The notes under the pieces: model-generated
What the model was told of the DNA's origin: nothing
What the model saw: only the letters and a program-made list of their open reading frames with translations
Database searches by the model: none
Position numbers and translations under genes: made by a program
Assembly (NCBI RefSeq): GCF_001667505.1
Contig: NZ_LZHZ01000067.1
Coordinates: forward strand, 124,001-188,000
Length of the DNA: 64,000 nt
Direction of reading: 5' to 3'
Source: Mycobacterium sp. ACS1612
Lineage (GTDB): Bacteria > Actinomycetota > Actinomycetes > Mycobacteriales > Mycobacteriaceae
Shown: positions 37,313 through 44,957 of the stretch, piece by piece
Position numbering within the stretch: position 1 is the first letter of the stretch
Layout: each line of letters opens with the position of its first letter

Positions 37313-38146
37313 ATGGCTCCAGAACGGAATCTTCACCGGGAAAGGGCTGAGGCGTGCACGGTGCTTGAGGTGATCGACAAGGGGTGCGTCAGTGAGGCCC
37401 ACTCGGTCCCACTGCTCTTTGTCCATGGGGCCTGGCATGCCGCCTGGTGTTGGGACGAAAACTTCCTCGGCTTCTTCGCGGACAGGGGTTATCGCGCGCT
37501 TGCGGTGAGTTTCCGCGGACACGGCAACAGTCCGTCCGACAAGCCGCTGCGGCGCTGTTCGGTTGCCGACTATGTCGAGGACGTCGGCGTAGTTGCCGAC
37601 AGCCTGCCCACCAGACCGGTAGTCATCGGTCACTCCATGGGCGGTTTCATCGTGCAAAAGTATCTGGAGTCGCACGACGCCCCTGCCGGCGTTTTGATGA
37701 CGTCCATGCCTCCGCACGGCAACCTGGGATCCGCCCTACGCTGGATACGACATCGCCCATGGCATTTCGCCAAAATGGTGAGCACCGGGAAGTCGTTGCC
37801 GTACGTCAGCACTGTGCAACTCGCGCGGGAGAGATTCTTCTCCGCACACACGCCCGAACCCCAAGTCGTGGCCTACGCGGCACGGCTGCAAGAAGAGAGC
37901 GCGCGAATCGGCATCGACTGCGCGGTGCTGAGGCTGCCGCGGCCTAAACGGGTGACGACGCCGTTATTGGTCCTGGGGGCCGAGGAGGATGGCGCGCATA
38001 CACGCAAAGAAGTACTCGCCACCGCACGCGCCTACCGCACCGAAGCGGAATTCTTTCCCAATATGGGACACGACATGATGCTCGAGCCTGGTTGGGCTGC
38101 CGTCGCTGAACGAATCCACACCTGGCTAGGCACTCGCGGCCTGTAA
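37313..38146 (+). CDS. Alpha/beta hydrolase
   Basis: 277 residues. HGAWHAAWCWDENF (oxyanion region), SFRGHGNS, nucleophile elbow VIGHSMGGF (Ser about residue 106), an acidic residue in LVLGAEEDGAHT and the late histidine in FPNMGHDMMLEPGW give a complete triad. Substrate unknown; lipase, esterase or thioesterase activity is possible. A C-terminal fragment of a second copy lies at 43470-43590, beside an intact methyltransferase, while this intact hydrolase is followed by a methyltransferase fragment. GTG at 37360 is another possible start. Confidence 0.82.
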   Translation: MAPERNLHRERAEACTVLEVIDKGCVSEAHSVPLLFVHGAWHAAWCWDENFLGFFADRGYRALAVSFRGHGNSPSDKPLRRCSVADYVEDVGVVADSLPTRPVVIGHSMGGFIVQKYLESHDAPAGVLMTSMPPHGNLGSALRWIRHRPWHFAKMVSTGKSLPYVSTVQLARERFFSAHTPEPQVVAYAARLQEESARIGIDCAVLRLPRPKRVTTPLLVLGAEEDGAHTRKEVLATARAYRTEAEFFPNMGHDMMLEPGWAAVAERIHTWLGTRGL

Positions 38147-38190
38147 TGCTCACGCCGGTGACGGCCGCTGCCGGGCACATACGCCTGTCT

Positions 38191-38262
38191 CGTTGGAGCT
38201 CAAGAACGCGATAGAACCGCGAGCCGGCCGCCACGGCGAATTCGCGGCCGAAGCGAAACAAG
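38191..38262 (-). pseudogene. Remnant of an Rv2952-type methyltransferase (C-terminal piece)
   Basis: The minus-strand translation reads RFGREFAVAAGSRFYRVLE, which lines up with RFGREFAVVDGSMFYKDLE near the end of the intact methyltransferase at 43610-44446; the plus-strand stretch GCGAATTCGCGGCCGAAGC is the same in both. No further homology is seen on either side, so about 25 codons survive. It stands just after the intact hydrolase gene, in the same convergent arrangement as hydrolase fragment and methyltransferase at 43470-44446. Confidence 0.7.
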
Positions 38263-38328
38263 ATGCGCAGACGGCATGGCAGTTAACCGCGGACGGACCG
38301 GGAATAGGTGGAGTAGCGTCCGTAGGTT

Positions 38329-39816
38329 ATGGGAACCCAGCAAATCGACGCGGTCATCGTGGGGGCGGGTTTCGGTGGAATCGGCGCGGCGATCCAGTTG
38401 AAGCGCCTGGGCTACGACAACATCCTGATCGTCGACCGAGAGGATGACCTGGGCGGTACGTGGCATGTCAACCACTATCCGGGCCTGTCCGTCGATCAAC
38501 CGTCGACCACGTATTCCTACTGGTTCGAACCCAACCCGTACTGGTCGCGGCTGTTCGCGCCGGGCGCCGAACTGAAACGCTACGCCGAGCATGTGGCCGA
38601 TAAGTACGACGTGCGTCGCCACATGCGGTTCAACACCACCGTCGATGGCGCCCGGTGGGACGACGATGCCCGGCTCTGGCGGGTGGCGCTTGCCGGTGGT
38701 GAGGTTCTGAACACGCGGTTCCTGATCGCCGCGACCGGCTTCCTATCCCAGCCGCGGACCCCGGATATTCCCGGTATCGAGACGTTCAAAGGTCGCATCA
38801 TCCACACCGCCGCCTGGGATGACAGCTACTCGTTGACCGGACGTCGGGCGGCGATCATCGGAACCGGTTCCACCGGTATTCAGGTCATTCCCGAGCTGGC
38901 CAAGGAAGTCTCCGAGTTGACCGTCTATCAGCGCACGCCGATCCTGGTGCTGCCCAAGTCCGACGTCGTATTCCCGGCCGCCGTCCAACGGCTCTTCGCC
39001 CGGGTGCCGCTTACTCAACGGATCTTGCGGTGGTTCACCGATACCGGTACGGACTTCATGATGGTCATCACGATGTGGAAATACCGCCGTTTCAAGGTGG
39101 TCAACAAGGCCATGTCGGGACTGTCCAAAATCCATCGGTTGCTGTCGGTGCGCGACTCGGAACTATCACGCAAGCTGGACCCGAATTTCGACTTCGGCTG
39201 CAAGCGACCGACGATTTCCAATGACTATTACCCGACGTTTACCAGGCAGCACGTGCACCTGGAAACCAGTGGGATCGAGCGGATCGAGCCCGACGGCATC
39301 GTCGGGCGCGACGGCACCAAGCGGTTTATTGACACCCTGGTGCTGGCAACCGGGTTCGACGTGTGGGACGCCAACCTGCCGGCGATTGAGGTGATCGGGC
39401 GGGAGGGCCGGAACCTCGGAAAATGGTGGCGGGAAACCAGGTTCCAGGCGTATCAAGGCATCTCGGTGCCGTACTTCCCGAACCTCTTGACCATGGCCAG
39501 CCCGTTTTCGTGGGTAGGGCTGTCGTGGTTCAACACGGTGGAATACCAGATGCGGCACATGAATCGGCTGTTCGGCGAACTGCAGCGTCGCGATGCTCGC
39601 ACCTTCGAGGTCACCGAAGACGCCAATGCCCGCTTCCTGGAGCGGATGACCAAGCTGCTCGACGATTCGGTGTTTCACCTCGGCAGCTGCGCAACCTCAC
39701 GCTCATATTGGTTCAACCACCACACCGGGGAAGCACCGCTTTTTCGTCCGACGTCAGTGCGCAACGCCGTCCAGGAACAGGACCGGTTCCCGATGACGGA
39801 CTACGCGATATCGTGA
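38329..39816 (+). CDS. FAD-containing monooxygenase, Baeyer-Villiger type (MymA/EthA-like)
   Basis: 495 residues, the length I recall for M. tuberculosis MymA. FAD-binding GAGFGGIG (about residues 12-19), DDLGGTWHVNHYPG, the Baeyer-Villiger fingerprint FKGRIIHTAAWD (about residues 149-160), the NADPH loop GTGSTG, and LATGFDVWD. Such enzymes insert oxygen next to a ketone or oxidise sulfur or nitrogen. A ketone-ended polyketide from PKS-E would be a natural substrate, giving an ester; that link is inferred. It begins at an ATG 182 bp after the hydrolase gene and is followed by mmpS. Confidence 0.9.
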   Translation: MGTQQIDAVIVGAGFGGIGAAIQLKRLGYDNILIVDREDDLGGTWHVNHYPGLSVDQPSTTYSYWFEPNPYWSRLFAPGAELKRYAEHVADKYDVRRHMRFNTTVDGARWDDDARLWRVALAGGEVLNTRFLIAATGFLSQPRTPDIPGIETFKGRIIHTAAWDDSYSLTGRRAAIIGTGSTGIQVIPELAKEVSELTVYQRTPILVLPKSDVVFPAAVQRLFARVPLTQRILRWFTDTGTDFMMVITMWKYRRFKVVNKAMSGLSKIHRLLSVRDSELSRKLDPNFDFGCKRPTISNDYYPTFTRQHVHLETSGIERIEPDGIVGRDGTKRFIDTLVLATGFDVWDANLPAIEVIGREGRNLGKWWRETRFQAYQGISVPYFPNLLTMASPFSWVGLSWFNTVEYQMRHMNRLFGELQRRDARTFEVTEDANARFLERMTKLLDDSVFHLGSCATSRSYWFNHHTGEAPLFRPTSVRNAVQEQDRFPMTDYAIS

Positions 39817-40022
39817 CGCCGAAAGTCGCCGATGATCGGTGTGGGGGTGGCCGGCGTCGAGCAAACCCACGGCGTCAAAACCGCATCGGGACGGACCTGC
39901 CGAGCTGTGGGTCATTGGGACGGGACCATCGGCATGATTCCGGGCGGGGCGGATTTATGTGACTACCGGGACACCGCGTGCCGGCGGCAACTACCGTGCA
40001 CCAGTGGGAGCGGTTGAGGGGG

Positions 40023-40460
40023 ATGACGATTGCCAGAGTTCTTGCTCGTGTGTGGTTACCGCTGGTTGTTTTGCTGGTAATCGGATGTGGGGTGTTCATC
40101 GTGTCGCGGGTTCACGGCATTTTCGGCTCGGAAAAGCGCCCGTCGTATACCGATGGTCACATTACGGACACCAAGCTGCTCAAGCCTAAGCGGGTGATAT
40201 ACGAGGTCTTCGGCCCAGCGGGGACCGTGGTAGATCTCAGCTATTTCAATGCCGATTCGCAGCCCCAGCGAGTCGATGGAGTGCGCTTGCCGTGGTCGTT
40301 GACGATGACGATCGACTCGTCGGCAGTCGTAGCCAGCCTCGTGGCGCAGGGTGACAGTCACAGTATTGGCTGTCGCATCGTCGTCGACGGTGAGGTCAAA
40401 ACCGAAAGAGTTTCGAACGGAGTTAACGCCTTTACTCATTGCCTGGTACAGGGCCCATGA
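40023..40460 (+). CDS. mmpS: MmpS-family membrane accessory protein
   Basis: 145 residues from the ATG at 40023 (GAGGGGG immediately upstream); an in-frame upstream start at 39978 would add 15 unlikely residues. One N-terminal membrane helix (WLPLVVLLVIGCGVFIV) precedes a periplasmic domain with YEVFGPAGTVVDLSYFN, PQRVDG, LPWSL, GCRIVVDGEV and ERVSN, all typical of MmpS4/MmpS5. MmpS proteins assist MmpL transporters. The last 4 bp overlap mmpL as ATGA, so the two are translationally coupled. Confidence 0.92.
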   Translation: MTIARVLARVWLPLVVLLVIGCGVFIVSRVHGIFGSEKRPSYTDGHITDTKLLKPKRVIYEVFGPAGTVVDLSYFNADSQPQRVDGVRLPWSLTMTIDSSAVVASLVAQGDSHSIGCRIVVDGEVKTERVSNGVNAFTHCLVQGP

Positions 40461-43456
40461 GCACCCAGCACAGAAGCCACGACAGACTGGTCGTCGCGAG
40501 AACGGTCCGTCGTTTTGCGGTGCCTGTCATTCTTGGGTGGTTGGTGATCACTCTTCTGGTGAGTATCGGCGTACCAGCGCTAGAGCAGGTCGCGAAAGAG
40601 CATGCTGTATCGCTGAGCGCCCAAGACGCGCCGTCGCTAAAGGCGATGAAGCGCATCGGCGAATTATTCAGGGAATCAGGCACTGACGGTATTGCGATGA
40701 TCGTCTTGGAGGGCGAGCAACCCCTCGGTGACGATGCCCGCCAGTATTACGGCCAATTAATTCGTCAGTTGACCGCCGACACGAAGCACGTGCAGCACAT
40801 CCAGGATTTCTGGGGGGACCCGCTGACCGCGCCGGCAGCGCAAAGCGCGGACGGCAAGGCCGCGTATGTTCAACTGAATCTCGCCGGGAACCAAGGCGAG
40901 GCGCTGGCGAACGAATCCGTCGAGGCTGTTCGGAATATCGTGCAGCGAACTCCCGCGCCGGTTGGGGTGAAGGCCTATGTCACGGGCCCGACGCCGCTCC
41001 TAACGGATCTGGCCGCCACCGGTGACCGCGCGACCGTGAAAATCACGGTGGCCACTGTCGTGGTGATCTTTATCATGTTGCTTCTGGTGTATCGGTCGAT
41101 CACGACGGTGCTCCTAGTGTTAGCCATGGTTGGGGTCCAACTAGCGGCGGTCCGGGGAATCGTCGCCTTTCTCAGCGACGTCGGCGTTATCAGAATTTCA
41201 ACCTTTGCTATCAGCATTCTTATATGCCTAGTGATTGCCGCGGGAACGGACTACGCGATATTTCTCATCGGGCGCTATCACGAAGCGCGCCAAGCCGGCG
41301 AAGATAGGGAGACGGCCTACTACACCGCTTACCGCGGGGTGGCTCACGTGATCTTGGCCTCCGGTTTGACTGTCGCGGGGGCGACGTTTTGCCTGAGTTT
41401 CACCCGGCTGCCGACTTTCCAAACCATGGGCGCCCCGTGCGCGGTGGGCGTGCTGGTCGTCGTTGCGATTGCGCTAACGCTGGTTCCCGCCGTTCTCACC
41501 GTTGCCGGCCGTTTCGGTCTCCTCGAACCCAAGCGCACGATGTCGGTTCGTGGCTGGCGGCGGGTGGGAACGGCAGTCGTGCGCTGGCCCGTACCCATCT
41601 TTGTAGCTTCGTGCGCGTTGGCGCTTGTTGGCCTGCTGGCACTGGCGGGCTACAAGGTCAACTACGAAGACCGGCCGTACCTACCTCAGGACAGCCCCGC
41701 GAATATCGGGTGGGCGGCTGCTGAGCGCCATTTCTCCGAGGGGAGGATGAGGCCCGAAGTCTTGATGATCGAGTCCGATCACGATATGCGCAATCCAGCG
41801 GACTTTCTGGTGTTGAACAAACTGGCCAAGGGCATCTTCGGCGTTGAAGGGATTGCCATGGTGCAGGGCGCAACTCGGCCCGAAGGCGAGCCGCTCCAGC
41901 ATACGTCGATTCCATTCTTGCTTAGCATCCAAAACGCCGGACTGATGCAAAATATGGCCTTTGTGAAAGACCGGCTGGAGGACATGCGTAAGCAGGCCGA
42001 CGAGCTTGGCGGAACCACTGCGACGCTGGAGCGAACGTATGCACTTTTGCAACAGCTTACCGACAACACACACCATTCGGTCGGCGCCACGAAAGACCTT
42101 GCCGACGCCACTCACCACGCAATTGGCGTCACGAAGGAAACGGTGGATATCACTAAGGAAATACGGGACCAAATTGCCAATTTCGACGACTTCTTCAGAC
42201 CTATACGCAATTATTTCTATTGGGAACCGCACTGCGAGAACATCCCGATCTGCGGGGCGCTGAGGTCTGCATATGATGCATCGGATGGTGTGGACAGGAT
42301 CAGTGACAAGCTGGACGAGCTCACGCCAGATCTGGACAAAATCGACACGGTCATGCGGGACGAAGTCGTGCCAGATCTGGAGAATATCGACACGGTGATG
42401 CCGCAGCTTCTCGCGCTGTTACCCGCGCAGATCGCTACCGTACAAAGCGTACAGACCACGCTACTGACGACGTACAGCACGATGTCCGGAATCATTGAGC
42501 AAACGGAGGAGGTTAGCGGCGAAACGGCTGCCATGGGGCAGGATTTCGACGCCGCCCAAAACGACGATTCCTTCTACCTGCCTCGAGGAGTATTCGACAA
42601 TCCGGAGTTCCAGCGCGTCATGAAGCTGTTCCTGTCACCGGACGGGAAGGCGGCGCGCTTCATCATTACGCATAGGGAGAATCCCGCCTCGGAAGAGGGC
42701 ATTGAACGCATCGACCCCATAAAGACGGCTGCTGAGGAGTCCCTCAAGGGGACGCCGTTGGCGGACGCCAAGATCTACGTGGCGGGCACCGCGGCAGTCT
42801 TGAAAGACCTGAAAGAAGGTTCGAAATACGACCTGGTGATCGCAGGGATCACATCGCTTTGCATCATCTTCATCATCATGTTGATCATCACGCGAAGCCT
42901 TATTGCCGCGCTGGTGATCGTGGGGACAGTAGTGGGCTCATTGGGGGCCTCGTTTGGGCTGTCGGTGCTGGTCTGGCAGTACATTCTTGGCTTCAACCTG
43001 CACTGGATGGTCCTGTTGATGTCGATCATCATTCTTTTGGCGGTGGGAGCTGATTACAATTTGCTGCTGGTCGCCCGGTTCAAGGAGGAAATTGGCGCCG
43101 GGCTGAAAACAGGCATCATCCGTGCGATGGGCGGCACCGGTAAGGTCGTGACCACGGCCGGCCTGGTGTTCGCGTTCACGATGGCCTCGATGGTGGTCAG
43201 CGACCTGCGAATCGTCGGTCAGGTGGGCACCACGATTGGTCTCGGTCTGCTGTTCGACACCCTGGTGGTGCGGTCGTTCATGATGCCGTCCGCCGCCGCG
43301 CTGCTGGGACCCTGGTTCTGGTGGCCCACAAAGGTTCGGTCGCGTCCGCCCCGCGTCAGAAGCCATGGCTCCCCGCCCCGCGTTGCGCAGCAGCCGGTTG
43401 CACCCGACCTTCACTCCGAGGATCTGCCGACAGCCAAGTTGCCGCCATTGGCTTAA
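40457..43456 (+). CDS. mmpL: MmpL-family (RND) lipid transporter
   Basis: 999 residues from the ATG at 40457. One N-terminal helix, a first periplasmic domain, a helix bundle about 190-370 with GTDYAIFLIGRYHE, a second periplasmic domain, a long helical stretch about 490-690 with heptad-like DLDKIDTVM/DLENIDTVM repeats, and a second bundle about 790-960 with GADYNLLLVARFKEE. The two DY pairs are the proton-relay residues of MmpL proteins. Closest in character to MmpL4/MmpL5, slightly longer than their roughly 965 residues. Given its place in the tailoring block it probably exports the island's lipid. M. tuberculosis PDIM uses MmpL7 and DrrABC instead. Confidence 0.93.
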   Translation: MSTQHRSHDRLVVARTVRRFAVPVILGWLVITLLVSIGVPALEQVAKEHAVSLSAQDAPSLKAMKRIGELFRESGTDGIAMIVLEGEQPLGDDARQYYGQLIRQLTADTKHVQHIQDFWGDPLTAPAAQSADGKAAYVQLNLAGNQGEALANESVEAVRNIVQRTPAPVGVKAYVTGPTPLLTDLAATGDRATVKITVATVVVIFIMLLLVYRSITTVLLVLAMVGVQLAAVRGIVAFLSDVGVIRISTFAISILICLVIAAGTDYAIFLIGRYHEARQAGEDRETAYYTAYRGVAHVILASGLTVAGATFCLSFTRLPTFQTMGAPCAVGVLVVVAIALTLVPAVLTVAGRFGLLEPKRTMSVRGWRRVGTAVVRWPVPIFVASCALALVGLLALAGYKVNYEDRPYLPQDSPANIGWAAAERHFSEGRMRPEVLMIESDHDMRNPADFLVLNKLAKGIFGVEGIAMVQGATRPEGEPLQHTSIPFLLSIQNAGLMQNMAFVKDRLEDMRKQADELGGTTATLERTYALLQQLTDNTHHSVGATKDLADATHHAIGVTKETVDITKEIRDQIANFDDFFRPIRNYFYWEPHCENIPICGALRSAYDASDGVDRISDKLDELTPDLDKIDTVMRDEVVPDLENIDTVMPQLLALLPAQIATVQSVQTTLLTTYSTMSGIIEQTEEVSGETAAMGQDFDAAQNDDSFYLPRGVFDNPEFQRVMKLFLSPDGKAARFIITHRENPASEEGIERIDPIKTAAEESLKGTPLADAKIYVAGTAAVLKDLKEGSKYDLVIAGITSLCIIFIIMLIITRSLIAALVIVGTVVGSLGASFGLSVLVWQYILGFNLHWMVLLMSIIILLAVGADYNLLLVARFKEEIGAGLKTGIIRAMGGTGKVVTTAGLVFAFTMASMVVSDLRIVGQVGTTIGLGLLFDTLVVRSFMMPSAAALLGPWFWWPTKVRSRPPRVRSHGSPPRVAQQPVAPDLHSEDLPTAKLPPLA

Positions 43457-43469
43457 GAAGGGTTCAGGC

Positions 43470-43590
43470 CTTGAGCAGGTGCTGCACAGCCCTGATCGCC
43501 GCGTGACGACGCCATTGCTGGCCTTGCGGGCCGATGACGACGACGCGCACGCCCGCAAAGAAGTACGCGCAACGGCGCGTGCACTCCCAG
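43470..43590 (+). pseudogene. Remnant of the alpha/beta hydrolase (C-terminal piece)
   Basis: RRVTTPLLALRADDDDAHA followed by RKEVRATARA corresponds to KRVTTPLLVLGAEEDGAHT and RKEVLATARA of the intact hydrolase at 37313-38146. Similarity begins at about 43470 (GGTGCTGCACAGCC against GGTGCTGAGGCTGCC) and fades after 43590. The nucleophile and catalytic His regions are absent. It is squeezed between the mmpL stop and the convergent methyltransferase end. Confidence 0.75.
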
Positions 43591-43609
43591 GCTTTAAGGC
43601 AGGCCCGCT

Positions 43610-44446
43610 TCAGTCCTTGGTGAGGCAGTAGGTGCGGTAATGAATTTCGCCGCGCTCGAGGTCTTTGTAGAACATCGAGCCATCGACGACCGCGAATTCG
43701 CGGCCGAAGCGGCGCAGGAAGGGCGGCGAATAACGATTGATCAGTTCGTTTGACCGGGGTGAATTCTTGCGCAAGCCGCGCAGAACTTGGTCGTTGATGA
43801 TCTTCTCGGAGATTAGCCGCAGTGGGGGCTGAGTCAGTCCTGCTTCCCAGGCGGGGAAGTTGTCGCGGTTGCGGAAATCGGCGTGAAGAAAATGCCCGCC
43901 GGGGCGCAGGACGCGCACCACTTCGCGTACGAAACGGTCGAAGTCGGGGTAGATGTGAGAAGCCTCGACGTTGATCACCGCATCGAAGGATTCGTCGGGG
44001 AACGGCAGGCTCTGGGCGTCGCCCTGCACGAAATCCAGGCCGGGCAGATTGTGCCTCTTTCGGCAGAACTCGATGGCCGCCGAATTGAAGTCCAGCGCGG
44101 TGTAGGAGTCGGGATGCAGTGTGCGCATCAGGTAGGAGGCTCCGCCACCGTGGCCGCAGCTGACTTCCAGCACTTTTTTGCCGCTGAGATCGATTTGGGT
44201 TGCGGTCTGGTGGTACAGCTGAATGCTGTAGCGGTTGGGCTCGTCGGACTCATCAAGTGGCAGACCCATCGGCGGATCTTCTTCGTAGCCCCAGTTCAGG
44301 AACACGACATCCTCGTGCCCGACAAGCCGACGCGTCATGAAGGGATACCAGTACTTGAAGACCTTCTTATAGGTCGCGGTGGACCCGATGCGGTACACGA
44401 GGCCAACGCCGATTCTGTCCAAGGTTTGCAGCGGGCTGCGACTCAT
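43610..44446 (-). CDS. Phthiotriol-type O-methyltransferase, Rv2952-like
   Basis: 278 residues from the ATG at 44446-44444, where Rv2952-type similarity begins; the frame stays open to 44617 but that extension overlaps a nitroreductase remnant and is rejected. Features: YWYPFMTRRL, NWGYEEDPPMGLPLDESDEPNR, the SAM motif LEVSCGHGGGASYL (about residues 85-98), FVQGDAQSLPF, INVEASHIYPDF, VRVLRPGGHF, and the family-typical end YRTYCLTKD. Rv2952 methylates the hydroxyl of phthiotriol in PDIM and phenolic glycolipid synthesis, so this strongly ties the tailoring block to a phthiocerol-like product. A second full copy is at 48703-49557 and a fragment at 38191-38262. Confidence 0.92.
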   Translation of the reverse strand: MSRSPLQTLDRIGVGLVYRIGSTATYKKVFKYWYPFMTRRLVGHEDVVFLNWGYEEDPPMGLPLDESDEPNRYSIQLYHQTATQIDLSGKKVLEVSCGHGGGASYLMRTLHPDSYTALDFNSAAIEFCRKRHNLPGLDFVQGDAQSLPFPDESFDAVINVEASHIYPDFDRFVREVVRVLRPGGHFLHADFRNRDNFPAWEAGLTQPPLRLISEKIINDQVLRGLRKNSPRSNELINRYSPPFLRRFGREFAVVDGSMFYKDLERGEIHYRTYCLTKD

Positions 44447-44561
44447 GCAGGGCAGTATCGCAGGCAGGGCTCGATAGTGGGCGGGTATCGGGCGGCAGTC
44501 CAGACCGGTCGGCGGCCCGGGTCGGGCACGGGCGCGCGATGTTGTCACACCGAATGCGGGC

Positions 44562-44805
44562 ACTCCGTCCGGATACATCGTGCGGACCGCGTCCGAGGCG
44601 TTGGCCGGCCTCCACATGTCGCTGTCCGACGCGATGATGATGCAGCGCGCGCAGCGCAGTGGCAGGCCGACAACTTCACCGAGATCCTGGTCCTGGCGGT
44701 GGCCTATCGGCGCCGTAAACCCTTGCTGGGTCCTAGCCTGCGGTTGGCCGCGCGGACGCTACCCGCCGACGACGCGCAAACCGGTCGAGCGGCATCCGGC
44801 CTTGG
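44562..44805 (+). pseudogene. Nitroreductase pseudogene with internal deletions and frameshifts
   Basis: Three pieces match the intact nitroreductase at 35475-36236 in order: TASEALAGLHMSLSDAMMMQ (against TTAEALARLDMPLLEAMMTQ), then in another frame QWQADNFTEILVLAVAY (against QWQIDHFTEIPVLVVAC), then GWPRGRYPPTTRKPVE (against GWPRGRYGVATRKPVE). The intervening two thirds of the gene are gone. It occupies the gap between the divergent methyltransferase and secreted-protein genes (44447-44957); the remainder of that gap shows nothing else recognisable. Confidence 0.8.
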
Positions 44806-44957
44806 CACGACGCCCTTGGCCACGCAAGCATTGGCCAGGGTTGACGCAGAGGCGAGCGGCGTCCTAGCCTCAGTTGAGCAAACGTCCGGCGAGTCGGGGG
44901 AGATTCGACGTCGGGTTCGCTGCGTCGCCACTAGTACATCAGTGGAAGGGGGGACGC

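Noticed and set aside
44447..44617. N-terminal extension of the methyltransferase to 44617
   Set aside because: The extra residues are not family-like, overlap the nitroreductase pseudogene, and family similarity starts just after the ATG at 44446.
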